DNA from: Ningiella ruwaisensis
GTDB taxonomy: Bacteria; Pseudomonadota; Gammaproteobacteria; Enterobacterales; Alteromonadaceae
Length of the DNA: 64,000 bases
Assembly: GCF_004798935.1 (NCBI RefSeq)
Contig: NZ_RAHT01000002.1
Span: forward strand, 62,001-126,000
Direction of reading: 5' to 3'
Shown: piece by piece, positions 18,878-28,603 of the stretch
How the letters are laid out: each line of letters begins with the position of its first letter
Position numbering within the stretch: the first letter of the stretch is position 1
Notes under the pieces: model-generated
Told to the model about the DNA's origin: nothing
The model's input: only the letters and a program-made list of their open reading frames with translations
The model's database searches: none
Made by a program: the position numbers and the translations under genes

Positions 18878-20437
18878 CTATTTTGCTGCGCTAATAAAGT
18901 GGCGAGGACGAAGGCCAAGTGCTACACACATGATTAAATAAACCACCAAACCTGAAACAACTAGCATCGTCATAAACCAAATTCGGTCAATAAACTGGCT
19001 ACTTTGCCAACTGATTTGTACACTCAGATAAGCAATGAGCCCCCCCATGGAGGCACTGGCAATTAGCACGCGCAGCAGAAATAACCAGGTTTGGCGACTT
19101 ATGGTGTATACCCCTTGTTTAGATAAGCGTAAATACAGTAAAAGTGCATTCAGTGTGCCAGATATTGCCGTTGCCATAGCAAGCCCCACATAGCTAAAAG
19201 GAATCGCCAGGATAAGGTTAAAAACCATATTGGCAATCATGGTAATAATCCCAAACTTCACGGGCGTTTTTGTATCCTGACGACTGTAAAAGGCGGGTGC
19301 AAAAATTTTGACTAACATAAAAGAGAAAAGCCCGCATGCATAGGCCATTAAGCTTAAAGAGGCCATGTAACTATCATTTGCGCTGAACTCACCACGCTGA
19401 AACATCACTACCATAAGCGGCATGGATAATACAAAAAGTGCTGTCGCAGCCGGTATTCCCATAACCGCCACCAGTCTTACTGCCCAGTCAATGTTGGCGG
19501 AAAACCCCTTGCTATCTGCATGAACATGGTTTCGAGACAATGTGGGTAAGATAACTGTTGCGATAGCAATACCGAAAAGGCCCAGTGGAAACTCAAGTAA
19601 TCGGTCGGAGTAATACAGCCACGAAATTGAACCGGTCATTAGAAAGCTGGCAATCAGCGTATCCAACAGCAAGTTGATTTGACTGACAGAAACGCCAAAT
19701 AATGCAGGTATCATCAACTTTCGCACTTTAGTTACGTGGGGATCTCGCCATCCCCACTGAGGTTTAACAAGCAAACCTGCTCTAAACAAAAAAGGAAGCT
19801 GGAAAAGCAGTTGCACTACCCCACCTATGAATACTCCCCAGGCAAGCGCGAACGCTCCTTGTTCGAAGAAGTCATATAGCAAATACGCACAAGTGATGAT
19901 CGAAATGTTAAGCAGCACAGGTGTAAACGCTGCTACTGCGAATTTATTAAGTGTGTTTAAGATTGCGCCAGCAAAGCCTGTTAAACTGATGAAGAAAATG
20001 TAGGGAAAGGTGATCTTCAACATTAGCGAGGCAAGTTCAAATTTAGCGCCATCAGGCCTATCGTTTAAATAGTCGATAAACCATCCCATGCCAAAAAGAC
20101 CGGCAAGCACTGAAGAGCCTAATACGCCCACAATTGCTGTAAAAAAGACGATAACACCAAGGGTTCCCGATACTTTTGCAACGAAGGCCTTTAACTGCGC
20201 TTCGTCGCCTTTCTCGTTTACCTCTGTTAGCACCGGTATGAAAGCTTGCGCAAATGCTCCTTCTGCAAAAAGGCGACGCAAAAAGTTAGGAATTTTATTG
20301 GCGAAAAAGAATACGTCAGCGCCCGCCCCCGCTCCCATGAAATTGGCCACTACAATGTCTCTTACAAGTCCAAGCACGCGCGATAGCATGGTCATCGCGC
20401 TAACAACAATACCGGCCCTAAGTAATTTTTTTGCCAA
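18878..20437 (-). CDS. murJ: Lipid II flippase MurJ
   Basis: A 519-residue polytopic inner-membrane protein of the MOP superfamily that flips lipid II to the periplasm for peptidoglycan synthesis. The N-terminus (SAMTMLSRVLGLVRD) and the GAGAGADVFFFANKIPNFLRRLFAEGAF region are MurJ/MviN signatures. Fourteen membrane segments are expected, and the hydrophobic blocks fit. The start codon is TTG, supported by AGAAGGAAG upstream. It is divergent from rpsT and precedes ribF in the same direction, as in other gammaproteobacteria. Confidence 0.96.
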   Translation of the reverse strand: MAKKLLRAGIVVSAMTMLSRVLGLVRDIVVANFMGAGAGADVFFFANKIPNFLRRLFAEGAFAQAFIPVLTEVNEKGDEAQLKAFVAKVSGTLGVIVFFTAIVGVLGSSVLAGLFGMGWFIDYLNDRPDGAKFELASLMLKITFPYIFFISLTGFAGAILNTLNKFAVAAFTPVLLNISIITCAYLLYDFFEQGAFALAWGVFIGGVVQLLFQLPFLFRAGLLVKPQWGWRDPHVTKVRKLMIPALFGVSVSQINLLLDTLIASFLMTGSISWLYYSDRLLEFPLGLFGIAIATVILPTLSRNHVHADSKGFSANIDWAVRLVAVMGIPAATALFVLSMPLMVVMFQRGEFSANDSYMASLSLMAYACGLFSFMLVKIFAPAFYSRQDTKTPVKFGIITMIANMVFNLILAIPFSYVGLAMATAISGTLNALLLYLRLSKQGVYTISRQTWLFLLRVLIASASMGGLIAYLSVQISWQSSQFIDRIWFMTMLVVSGLVVYLIMCVALGLRPRHFISAAK

Positions 20438-20643
20438 AGTGCTTCCTTCTACCTGGTAATTTGAGATTTAGCATGCGTAAAGAGAATACTGACCGCCGTT
20501 GGGAATTAAAAAGCGTCAGCATGATAGTACGATATTAACGATGAAGAATACTTTAAAAAAGTGCCTTATTGGAACTATCTTTAACGTTTTTTCAGCACAT
20601 TTGCTTTTATCTTGGTGAAACGACAATTATTTCTCGCTATTCA

Positions 20644-20672
20644 TTGACAATGATGGCAAATCCTTAGATAAT
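20644..20672 (+). promoter_or_regulatory. Sigma-70 promoter of rpsT
   Basis: A consensus -35 TTGACA (20644-20649) and -10 GATAAT (20667-20672) are separated by 17 bases. The sequence just after the -10 box is GC-rich (CCGCACCC), a discriminator type associated with stringent control of ribosomal and tRNA promoters. The leader before the rpsT start is about 40 bases. Confidence 0.8.
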
Positions 20673-20716
20673 CCGCACCCTCGATTTTGACATGAATTTA
20701 ATTTAGGAGTTACACC

Positions 20717-20980
20717 TTGGCTAACATAAAGTCTGCTAAGAAACGTGCAATTCAGGCTGAAAAGCGTCGCCAGCATAACGCCAGCCGTCGCTCCATGACC
20801 CGCACTTGTTTGAAGAAAGTCGTTGCTGCTATTGAAGCTGGTAACAAAGAAGAAGCTCAAACTGCGTATGCAGCAGCGGTACCAGTACTTGACCGCATGG
20901 CGACTAAAGGCTTGATCCATAAAAACAAAGCAGCACGTCACAAGAGCCGTTTGAATGCGCAAATTCAAGCGCTAGCGTAA
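20717..20980 (+). CDS. rpsT: 30S ribosomal protein S20
   Basis: An 87-residue basic protein ([20 protein letters not shown] at the N-terminus) that binds 16S rRNA helices in the 30S body. It starts with TTG after a TAGGAG ribosome binding site. E. coli rpsT also starts with UUG, and there the weak start codon takes part in translational autoregulation by S20, so the same control is plausible here. It is followed by a strong terminator and lies divergent from murJ. Confidence 0.98.
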   Translation: MANIKSAKKRAIQAEKRRQHNASRRSMTRTCLKKVVAAIEAGNKEEAQTAYAAAVPVLDRMATKGLIHKNKAARHKSRLNAQIQALA

Positions 20981-21008
20981 CAAGACGTTAGACCTTACTA
21001 TTTAAGAG

Positions 21009-21030
21009 ACCGGCTTTTGCCGGTTTTTTA
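21009..21030 (+). terminator. Intrinsic terminator of rpsT
   Basis: A 6-base-pair stem (ACCGGC / GCCGGT) with a TTTT loop, followed immediately by a run of six T. It lies 28 bases after the rpsT stop. Confidence 0.85.
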
Positions 21031-21166
21031 TTGTCTGCACTTTCATGTTAGCAAGAGATTATCCTACGAAAAGATGCGTGAAAAAGCGCTTAAGCTTTTT
21101 TTATTGAAAATACGTAGATAAGAGTAATAATTCTCATAAAAACATTTATCAAAGGTTGCAATAGTC

Positions 21167-21337
21167 ATGCTCAAGTTTCTTTTTCTTATTCCAGTGGTCT
21201 TGTGTGTACTTTGGTACGGCTATCTGAACGCTCGAGGATATACACTGGCGCAAGGCAAGCAAGGCTTTTTATATATCATAGTGGTATCAACCTTCATCAT
21301 TGTTTTATTTACCGCAGCACTCTTGTTAACAAAATGA
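21167..21337 (+). CDS. Small two-helix membrane protein (56 residues), unknown function
   Basis: A 56-residue frame starting at ATG and ending in TGA. It begins MLKFLFLIPVVLCVLWYGYL, continues with a polar turn (NARGYTLAQGKQG) and ends in a second hydrophobic helix (FLYIIVVSTFIIVLFTAALL). The composition is that of a real small membrane protein. The gene is bracketed by the rpsT terminator and by the bidirectional terminator before ppiD, so it is an independent unit. The ribosome binding site is weak (AAAGG well upstream). I recall similar short proteins at this place in related genomes but cannot name a family. Confidence 0.6.
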   Translation: MLKFLFLIPVVLCVLWYGYLNARGYTLAQGKQGFLYIIVVSTFIIVLFTAALLLTK

Positions 21338-21375
21338 CCGTACTCACGAAATAAAATTAACCGTGAAATAGATAT

Positions 21376-21413
21376 AAAAAACCCCGAAACGCCTTAAGTC
21401 GTTCGGGGTTTTT
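21376..21413. terminator. Bidirectional terminator between the small ORF and ppiD
   Basis: A 12-base-pair stem (AAAAACCCCGAA / TTCGGGGTTTTT) with T-runs on both strands. It lies between convergent genes and can stop transcription from both sides. Confidence 0.85.
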
Positions 21414-21433
21414 CAAAGCCTTAGCGGGCGAAA

Positions 21434-23320
21434 TTAGTTAATTATTTCAATTTCCGCATTTGCTCTTAATGCCTCAATAAAATTCTGATAGGTACGCTGT
21501 GCATATTGACCCATCATTTGTTGTTGAGCTGATGCAAGTGCGTCTTCATCGGGCAAATCAGCCTGATTAACGGCGTTTAACTTAACAATCCCTACATTTC
21601 CATTATTAAGCGTCACTACCGAAGAATTATTGGCCGGATCGGGACTGAGTTTAAATGCAGCTTCAACAATTGAAGGCGCCGCCTGATTGCTTGTTCTCGC
21701 TAAAGCCTCAATGTCGCGCCAGCTAAGAGACTTCTCGTCGAGCATCGCAGACACATCTTCACCAGAAAACAACTTTGTTTGCAGATTTTGCGCCCATGCC
21801 AAGGCATTTTGCTGCGCTTTTTCGGCTTTGAGCGCCGTTTCTATTTCAGTTTTGACCTCATCAAGAGATTTGGTACGCTGAGGTTTGTAATCCGCCATTC
21901 GCACAACCATGACTTTTTCGTCACTAACCTGAAGCAGTTCACTGTTAACCGCATCGTCGATAAGCTCAGAAGAAAAGGCCACGTTTTCTATCTGCGGATA
22001 ATTTACCGCAGAAGGATAACGATTCTCTGAAAAGAATACAGTTTCAAATACAGGTCTATCAACTGCCAAGGCAACTTCTTCGAGTGTATCGGGTACTTCA
22101 AAAGCCAAACGCTCCATCTGACCTTGAAGCTCAAAAAACAAATCTGTGGCTTTACTGAGAATCAGATCATCTCTGATTTCATCTTTGACATCTTCAAAGG
22201 GGGTAGTTACTGACTCTGTGAGCTCATCGAGTTTAATGATATGAAACCCAAATTCAGTTTCGACTATTCCACTGATTTGACCTTCTTGTGTCAACGCAAA
22301 CACCGCTTCTTCAAAATCTTCAGGATAATCACCAGGATTCACTTCACCTAAGCTACCTCCAATTTCGGCACTTACAATATCGTCAGAATATTGTTCCGCT
22401 AATTGCGCAAACTCCTGACCAGCATTTAGCTCATCTATCACCGTTTGAGCTTCGCTCCTTGCGGCGTCTTCGTCGTCTTCTATCTCAATAAGTATGTGAG
22501 ACACTGAACGCGATTCTGGCGTTCTGTAAAAGCCTTTCTGTTCTTCGTACTGATTAGCTACTTCTTCGTCAGTAACACTTACGCGGGGCTTTAAATCATC
22601 AAGAGATAAACTGACATAAGCTAATTTAACTTGCTCCTGAGTGTCATAGCGATCGATGTTCTCGTTGTAATAGGCCTGGATTTCTTCATCAGTCAGTGTG
22701 ACTTCATCAAGATAAGTGTCTGCCGAAACTTCTAAAACCGACACGTCCCGAGTCTGCTCTTGCACTTTCAAAGTATTGGCAACGAGTGCACCCACGTCAA
22801 ACGTTGACCCATTAAGTGCCTGAACGAGCTGTTGGCGAGTCATCTGCGTACGCATGTATTCGGCAAATGAACTTGGAGTATACCCGGCACGAGCAAGTGC
22901 TGTGCTGTAAACATCATTGTTAAACTGACCACCTAATTGAAATTCAGGTAATTGAACGATGGTTTGTCGAATTTGCTCATCGCTCACTCTTAAACCCAGT
23001 TCTGCGGCTTTTTGGGCGATTAGTTCATCGTTAATTAGACGGTCAAGCACACTCTTTCTAAAGTCAGCCAAATAAGTCTCGTTAGCAAAAAGGCTGGAAA
23101 TAGCATCTCCGAACTGGGACTCCATTCGTGCTCTTTCGTTTTGATAAGCCAAATCTAAAGAAGATGCAGCAATTTCTTTGTCATTTACAACGGCCGCAGC
23201 AGTACTCGCGCTTGAAGACAAATAGCCCCCAACACCTGTAAAAACAAAGCTTACGACAATAAGCGCAACAATCGCCATTGCCCAAGGTCCCTGTATGCCG
23301 TCTCTGATTCTCTCTAACAT
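21434..23320 (-). CDS. ppiD: PpiD, membrane-anchored periplasmic foldase
   Basis: A 628-residue protein with one N-terminal membrane anchor (about residues 13-33), a SurA-like N-domain and a parvulin (PPIC) domain around residues 270-365. In PpiD the parvulin domain is generally weakly active or inactive. The start MLERIRDGIQGPWA matches the family. PpiD works at the SecYEG exit with YfgM, whose gene is also in this window near 53.6 kb. It is the last gene of the conserved lon-hupB-ppiD order. Confidence 0.95.
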   Translation of the reverse strand: MLERIRDGIQGPWAMAIVALIVVSFVFTGVGGYLSSSASTAAAVVNDKEIAASSLDLAYQNERARMESQFGDAISSLFANETYLADFRKSVLDRLINDELIAQKAAELGLRVSDEQIRQTIVQLPEFQLGGQFNNDVYSTALARAGYTPSSFAEYMRTQMTRQQLVQALNGSTFDVGALVANTLKVQEQTRDVSVLEVSADTYLDEVTLTDEEIQAYYNENIDRYDTQEQVKLAYVSLSLDDLKPRVSVTDEEVANQYEEQKGFYRTPESRSVSHILIEIEDDEDAARSEAQTVIDELNAGQEFAQLAEQYSDDIVSAEIGGSLGEVNPGDYPEDFEEAVFALTQEGQISGIVETEFGFHIIKLDELTESVTTPFEDVKDEIRDDLILSKATDLFFELQGQMERLAFEVPDTLEEVALAVDRPVFETVFFSENRYPSAVNYPQIENVAFSSELIDDAVNSELLQVSDEKVMVVRMADYKPQRTKSLDEVKTEIETALKAEKAQQNALAWAQNLQTKLFSGEDVSAMLDEKSLSWRDIEALARTSNQAAPSIVEAAFKLSPDPANNSSVVTLNNGNVGIVKLNAVNQADLPDEDALASAQQQMMGQYAQRTYQNFIEALRANAEIEIIN

Positions 23321-23515
23321 TGCTTTTTACAACCTTTTTTTGTAGTAGCCGGACAAGATACTCAGCCACTTGTTTGTTGATCACAGATACTGCAAATACT
23401 GATAGCTACTTGCATCAAAGCGATGCTTTAGGTTACGTTTCGAAATATCTGTTTAGTCAAATAATGGGCGCAAATTATACCTGCACACGCATCAATAGGC
23501 GAGATCTACAGGCAT

Positions 23516-23543
23516 AAAAAAAGGCGATGGTAGCATCGCCTTT
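23516..23543 (-). terminator. Intrinsic terminator of hupB
   Basis: Stem AAGGCGATG / CATCGCCTT with a 4-base loop. On the minus strand it is followed by a run of T. It lies about 20 bases after the hupB stop and insulates it from ppiD. Confidence 0.85.
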
Positions 23544-23563
23544 CGAATTTTGTAAAACTTATC

Positions 23564-23836
23564 TTAGTTGCAAGCGTCTTTAAGCGCTTTACCTGCTTTG
23601 AAAGAAGGTACTTTAGCAGCAGAGATTTGGATAGTTTCGCCAGTTTGTGGATTACGACCACTGCGAGCAGCGCGCTCACGTACTGAGAAAGTACCGAAAC
23701 CAACTAGTGCAACTTGGTCACCGCTTTTTAGCGCTTCAGTTACTGCGTCGGTAAATGAATCTAGAGCACGACCTGCAGCAGCTTTAGAAATGTCTGCGCC
23801 AGCAGCGATTTGATCGATAAGTTGAGACTTGTTCAC
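23564..23836 (-). CDS. hupB: DNA-binding protein HU-beta
   Basis: A 90-residue histone-like protein ([20 protein letters not shown] at the N-terminus) with the HU signature [21 protein letters not shown] near residues 46-66. It dimerises, bends DNA and organises the nucleoid. Its location between lon and ppiD identifies it as the hupB copy. A good ribosome binding site (GAAGGGGAT) precedes the ATG. A TATAAT lies about 20 bases further upstream (23858-23863) and may be its -10 box, but no clean -35 box pairs with it. Confidence 0.96.
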   Translation of the reverse strand: MNKSQLIDQIAAGADISKAAAGRALDSFTDAVTEALKSGDQVALVGFGTFSVRERAARSGRNPQTGETIQISAAKVPSFKAGKALKDACN

Positions 23837-24110
23837 AATATGATCCCCTTCGTTGTTATTATATTGCTTTTAAGAAAATTAACGTTAATTGCCTTGCTAT
23901 CACATTTTATTCCATTAATGACGCTTAAGGCTAAACAGTTTTGCTAAAAACGCTTTCTATCCCTTTGTATACAAGGCTTCAAGCGAATTGCTAATAAGGT
24001 AGCACAACTTGTGTCGATGTGAATACCCTAATTTTAAAAAAACTTAAATTTTTTGTGATTTTTTGTCACTTTTTTGCTCAAATCAGCCGAAAGTAGGACA
24101 GATTGCCTCA

Positions 24111-26456
24111 TTATGAAGCAACCTGTACCGCCTCAATCGGTCTTTCGAGTGCTAAATCGAGCACCTCGTCTATCCATTTAACCGGGTGAATATCTAAATC
24201 ACCTTTCACATTATCGGGTATTTCTTCTAAATCACGTTCATTTTCGTAAGGAATGATGACCGTTTTTATACCGCCTCTGTGAGCAGCCAGTAATTTCTCT
24301 TTTAAACCACCAATGGCGAGCACTTCGCCGCGCAAGGTTATTTCACCCGTCATTGCAACATCACATCTGACCGGATTCCCTGTCAAAGATGACACCAGAG
24401 CTGTACACATTCCAATCCCTGCGCTTGGACCATCTTTAGGTGTTGCTCCTTCTGGCACATGAATATGGATGTCACGTTTCTCATAAAAATCAGGATTAAT
24501 ACGTAGTTTTTCAGCGCGAGAACGAACGACTGTTTGCGCGGCTTTTATGGATTCTTGCATCACATCACCCAAGGAGCCGGTAGCTGTCGTTTTGCCTTTT
24601 CCAGGTACCACGCTGGTTTCAATCGTTAATAAGTCTCCGCCAACTTCTGTCCATGCAAGACCGGTCACCTGACCAATCTGGTTGTTTTTATCCGCTTTGC
24701 CGTAATCAAAGCGTTGAACACCCAAATAGTCTTTAAGGTTATCCTGATTGACAACAACAGGCGATTTCTCTTTTTTAAGCAAGATGTTTTTCACCGCCTT
24801 ACGACAGATTTTCGAAATTTCCCGTTCGAGTGAGCGCACGCCTGCTTCACGTGTGTAGTAACGAATGATACCGATAATCGCCGACTCTTCGATATTCAGC
24901 TCTTTTTTCTTTAATCCATTTCGGGACATTTGCTTTGCAATCAAATGGCGCTGCGCGATATTGAGCTTTTCATCCTCGGTATAGCCAGATAAACGAATTA
25001 CTTCCATTCTATCTAACAGGGGGCCGGGGATGTTCATGCTATTTGACGTTGCCACGAACATAACGTCCGACAAATCATAATCAATTTCTAGATAATGATC
25101 TGAAAATGTCGAATTTTGTTCGGGATCAAGCACCTCAAGTAAGGCAGAAGCAGGATCGCCGCGCATATCTGACGACATTTTGTCTATTTCGTCTAACAAA
25201 AATAGCGGGTTCTTCACCCCAACTTTAGACATTTTCTGAATAAGCTTGCCGGGTAAAGAACCAATATAAGTGCGTCTATGACCTCGAATTTCAGCTTCAT
25301 CACGCACGCCACCTAAGGCCATTCTTACATATTTTCGCCCTGTCGCTTTCGCTATTGATTGACCCAACGATGTTTTACCTACCCCGGGTGGACCGACTAA
25401 ACAGAGAATTGGGCCTTTTAGCTTCTTCACGCGCTGCTGAACCGCTAAATACTCCAAAATGCGCTCTTTTACTTTTTCCAAACCATAATGATCGCTATCG
25501 AGGACATTTTCTGCTCTGCCTAAATCGCGCTTAACAGCACTTCGCTTGTACCACGGAACAGAGACTAGCCAGTCAATATATGAGCGCACAACTGTTGCTT
25601 CTGCTGACATTGGCGACATCATTTTAAGTTTATTCAGTTCAGCTTTTGCTTTTTCTTGCGCTTCTTCGGGCATGCGCGCTTCAGTAATTTTTTTATTTAA
25701 AGCTTCAAACTCATCTGGCGCATCGTCAAGCTCTCCAAGTTCTTTTTGAATGGCTTTCATTTGCTCATTCAAATAATACTCGCGCTGACTTTTCTCCATT
25801 TGCTTTTTCACACGGGTGCGGATTTTCTTCTCAACCTGCAATAAGTCGATTTCGCCCTCCATAAGCGCCATTAAAAATTCCAAGCGCTCCGTCACGCTTC
25901 GCATTTCAAGCACTTTTTGTTTTTCAGCAAGTTTAAGTGGCATGTGGGCAGCCATGGTATCCGCAAGACGAGCTGCGTCTTCAATTCCATTCAGCGAAGT
26001 TAATACTTCGGGTGGGATTTTTTTATTTAGTTTTACATAGCCTTCAAATTGGGAAATGGCAGATCGAATAAGCACTTCCTGTTCGGCATCATCAATTGCG
26101 TCATCATCAAGGATATCCACGTCGCCAACAAAGAATGGCTCAGTGTCTGTAAATTCGCTGACTTTGCCTCTCACGCCACCCTCAACCAGCACTTTAACCG
26201 TACCATCGGGTAATTTGAGCAACTGCAGGATGGTTGCAAGCGTCCCGACTTCAAATACATCTTGCGTGTCAGGCTCGTCGATACTGGCGTCTTTCTGCGC
26301 CACTAAAAATACTTTTTTGTCATTGTCCATGGCAGCTTCAAGGCACTGAATGGACTTCTCCCTTCCGACAAACAAGGGGATCACCATGTGTGGATATACC
26401 ACTACATCTCTCAATGCCAGTACAGGCATGCTTCTGAGCAAAGTACTCTCAGTCAT
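24111..26456 (-). CDS. lon: ATP-dependent protease Lon
   Basis: A 781-residue cytoplasmic AAA+ serine protease that degrades misfolded and regulatory proteins. Domain order is the LON N-terminal substrate domain (about 10-200), a coiled coil (about 200-270), the AAA+ module with Walker A GPPGVGKT near 354-361 and the C-terminal protease domain. The catalytic Ser lies in DGPSAGIG near residue 677 and the Lys near 720. Length matches E. coli Lon (784). It has its own heat-shock-type promoter, and a terminator separates it from clpX. Confidence 0.98.
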   Translation of the reverse strand: MTESTLLRSMPVLALRDVVVYPHMVIPLFVGREKSIQCLEAAMDNDKKVFLVAQKDASIDEPDTQDVFEVGTLATILQLLKLPDGTVKVLVEGGVRGKVSEFTDTEPFFVGDVDILDDDAIDDAEQEVLIRSAISQFEGYVKLNKKIPPEVLTSLNGIEDAARLADTMAAHMPLKLAEKQKVLEMRSVTERLEFLMALMEGEIDLLQVEKKIRTRVKKQMEKSQREYYLNEQMKAIQKELGELDDAPDEFEALNKKITEARMPEEAQEKAKAELNKLKMMSPMSAEATVVRSYIDWLVSVPWYKRSAVKRDLGRAENVLDSDHYGLEKVKERILEYLAVQQRVKKLKGPILCLVGPPGVGKTSLGQSIAKATGRKYVRMALGGVRDEAEIRGHRRTYIGSLPGKLIQKMSKVGVKNPLFLLDEIDKMSSDMRGDPASALLEVLDPEQNSTFSDHYLEIDYDLSDVMFVATSNSMNIPGPLLDRMEVIRLSGYTEDEKLNIAQRHLIAKQMSRNGLKKKELNIEESAIIGIIRYYTREAGVRSLEREISKICRKAVKNILLKKEKSPVVVNQDNLKDYLGVQRFDYGKADKNNQIGQVTGLAWTEVGGDLLTIETSVVPGKGKTTATGSLGDVMQESIKAAQTVVRSRAEKLRINPDFYEKRDIHIHVPEGATPKDGPSAGIGMCTALVSSLTGNPVRCDVAMTGEITLRGEVLAIGGLKEKLLAAHRGGIKTVIIPYENERDLEEIPDNVKGDLDIHPVKWIDEVLDLALERPIEAVQVAS

Positions 26457-26487
26457 CTTTCTCTCTTATTTACTAACGTGCTTGTTT

Positions 26488-26515
26488 ATATGGGGATTGA
26501 AATGCAAAGTTCAAA
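26488..26515 (-). promoter_or_regulatory. Heat-shock (sigma-32) promoter of lon
   Basis: On the minus strand a -10 element CCCCATAT (26488-26495) matches the sigma-32 consensus CCCCATnT exactly. A -35 element TTTGAA (26510-26515) matches CTTGAA at five of six bases. The spacer is 14 bases. The start would fall about 25 bases before the lon ATG. lon is a classic sigma-32 target in E. coli, so the context agrees. Confidence 0.8.
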
Positions 26516-26530
26516 GGGAAGTTAAAAAAC

Positions 26531-26560
26531 AATAAAAAAGGACCGCATGCGATCCTTTAT
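26531..26560 (-). terminator. Intrinsic terminator of clpX
   Basis: Stem AAAGGATCGC / GCGGTCCTTT on the minus strand, with one G-U pair that forms only in that orientation, followed by TTTTTTATT. It starts 12 bases after the clpX stop. Confidence 0.82.
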
Positions 26561-26571
26561 TAACATTGAAC

Positions 26572-27852
26572 TTATTCGGAAGAAGCTGCTTTCTTCTCAT
26601 TCCCACTTTGATAAATCAGCAGCGGGCTCGATTCCCCTTTGATGACTGTTTCATCAATGACCACTTTAGCCACTTCTGGCTTGGACGGCAAATCATACAT
26701 CGTCTCAAGCAATACAGCCTCAACGATAGAACGCAAGCCCCTTGCTCCGGTTTTACGTGCCATTGCTTTTTGAGCAATCGCGCGCAAGGCATCTTCTCTG
26801 AATTCAAGCTCGGTATCTTCTAGCGCAAATAGAGCAGCGTATTGTTTAGTAATCGCGTTTTTGGGCTCTTTTAAGATTTGGATTAAGGCATCTTCACTTA
26901 ATTCTTCCAAGCTCGTCACCACAGGAAGTCGACCAATAAACTCAGGAATAAGACCGTACTTCACTAAATCTTCTGGCTCCACCTCTTTGAACAGAGTAGA
27001 TAAGCCCTTTTTCTCTTTAGTGGTTTTCACTTCAGCACCAAAGCCGATGCCCGTCCCTTTTGCGCTGCGCTGCTCAATAATCTTATCAAGGCCAGCAAAC
27101 GCACCACCACAAATGAATAGGATCTTTGAAGTATCTACCTGCAAAAATTCTTGCTGAGGATGCTTTCTGCCGCCCTGGGGAGGGACAGAAGCTATCGTAC
27201 CTTCAATTAGCTTCAATAAAGCTTGCTGCACCCCCTCACCTGATACGTCTCTGGTAATCGATGGGTTGTCAGACTTACGGGAAATTTTGTCAATTTCATC
27301 AATATATACGATACCACGCTGCGCTTTTTCAGGATCGTAATCACATTTTTGCAGCAGCTTTTGAATGATGTTTTCTACATCTTCCCCTACATAACCCGCT
27401 TCAGTCAGGGTTGTTGCATCAGCCATGGTAAAAGGAACGTCTAATAAACGAGCCAAGGTTTCTGCCAATAACGTTTTCCCTGAACCCGTGGGGCCAATCA
27501 ACAGGATATTACTTTTACCTAATTCAACGCCATCATGCACATCACCATTCCGTAGTCGTTTATAGTGATTGTAGACAGCTACCGCCAATACTTTTTTGGC
27601 ATGCTCCTGACCAATAACATAATCATCAAGATGCTTATGAATCTCACTGGGAGTAGGTAAAGCATCTGTCTTCTGCTTCGGTGATATCTCTTTTATTTCT
27701 TCTCGAATTATGTCGTTGCATAATTCAACGCATTCATCACAAATGAATACGGAAGGTCCCGCAATTAGCTTGCGTACTTCATGTTGGCTTTTACCACAAA
27801 AAGAGCAGTACAATAATTTATTGTCGCCTTCTTTGTTATGGTCATCACTCAT
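26572..27852 (-). CDS. clpX: ClpX, unfoldase subunit of ClpXP protease
   Basis: A 426-residue AAA+ protein. The N-terminal zinc-binding domain shows two Cys pairs (CSFC and CDECVELC). Walker A GPTGSGKT is near residue 120, Walker B DEID follows, and the RSD/GAF pore region and the IGF loop (TGIGFGAE) that docks on ClpP are present. It unfolds tagged substrates, including ssrA-tagged proteins, and feeds them to ClpP. clpP lies 40 bases upstream, with no terminator between, so they form one unit. Confidence 0.98.
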   Translation of the reverse strand: MSDDHNKEGDNKLLYCSFCGKSQHEVRKLIAGPSVFICDECVELCNDIIREEIKEISPKQKTDALPTPSEIHKHLDDYVIGQEHAKKVLAVAVYNHYKRLRNGDVHDGVELGKSNILLIGPTGSGKTLLAETLARLLDVPFTMADATTLTEAGYVGEDVENIIQKLLQKCDYDPEKAQRGIVYIDEIDKISRKSDNPSITRDVSGEGVQQALLKLIEGTIASVPPQGGRKHPQQEFLQVDTSKILFICGGAFAGLDKIIEQRSAKGTGIGFGAEVKTTKEKKGLSTLFKEVEPEDLVKYGLIPEFIGRLPVVTSLEELSEDALIQILKEPKNAITKQYAALFALEDTELEFREDALRAIAQKAMARKTGARGLRSIVEAVLLETMYDLPSKPEVAKVVIDETVIKGESSPLLIYQSGNEKKAASSE

Positions 27853-27892
27853 AATTATTGCCTTTATTACTTTGGGTATAGATTGACCCGAT

Positions 27893-28516
27893 TTACTTAC
27901 CTACATCTTCTCTACTGGTCAATACGCTATCAACTAAACCGTAGTCTACCGCTTCTTCAGGGCTAAGAAAGTTATCTCTATCAGTATCTTTAGCGACTTT
28001 TTCATAATCTTGACCAGTGTGCGATGCTAATAGTCTATTTAATTTTTCCTTCATAGACAGCAATTCTTTAGCATGTATTTCAAAGTCTGAAGCTTGTCCC
28101 TGAAAGCCATATAGCGGCTGATGGATCATCACTCTAGAGTTTGGCAGGCAATAGCGCTTTCCTTTTGCGCCTGCACTTAACAAAAACGATCCCATGCTTG
28201 CTGCCTGCCCCATGCAAACAGTACTCACGTCTGGTTTTATGAAGTTCATCGTATCATAAATTGCCATTCCAGCGGTGACAGAACCGCCTGGGGAATTGAT
28301 GTACAAGAAAATATCTTTTTCGGGATTTTCCGCTTCTAAAAATAGCATTTGGGCCACGATTAAGTTAGCCATATGGTCTTCCACTTGTCCAACTAAAAAT
28401 ATCACGTTTTCTTTTAATAAACGTGAGTAAATATCGAAAGAGCGCTCTCCACGAGAGGTTTGCTCTACCACCATTGGCACAAGTGCGTTAGATATATCTG
28501 GAGTCGTATTAGTCAT
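27893..28516 (-). CDS. clpP: ClpP, proteolytic subunit of Clp protease
   Basis: A 207-residue serine protease subunit that forms the tetradecameric chamber of ClpXP/ClpAP. The catalytic triad is visible as Ser107 (GQAASMG), His132 (MIHQPL) and Asp181 (DRDNFLS). An N-terminal propeptide of about 13 residues is expected from the family. It lies between tig and clpX in the standard order. A terminator hairpin separates it from tig, so clpP-clpX probably has its own promoter. Confidence 0.98.
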   Translation of the reverse strand: MTNTTPDISNALVPMVVEQTSRGERSFDIYSRLLKENVIFLVGQVEDHMANLIVAQMLFLEAENPEKDIFLYINSPGGSVTAGMAIYDTMNFIKPDVSTVCMGQAASMGSFLLSAGAKGKRYCLPNSRVMIHQPLYGFQGQASDFEIHAKELLSMKEKLNRLLASHTGQDYEKVAKDTDRDNFLSPEEAVDYGLVDSVLTSREDVGK

Positions 28517-28532
28517 CTTATCTCTTATGTGT

Positions 28533-28562
28533 AAAAAAAATGCCCGGATAGTCCGAGCATTT
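28533..28562 (-). terminator. Hairpin between tig and clpP
   Basis: An 8-pair stem on the minus strand (TGCTCGGA / TCCGGGCA, one G-U pair), extended by AAA/TTT and followed by a run of eight T. It should end most tig transcripts before clpP. A possible clpP promoter overlaps its upstream arm; see findings. Confidence 0.75.
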
Positions 28563-28603
28563 AATCAGTTGATAACTGCTTAAGTCAATCACTAGACGAC
28601 AAT

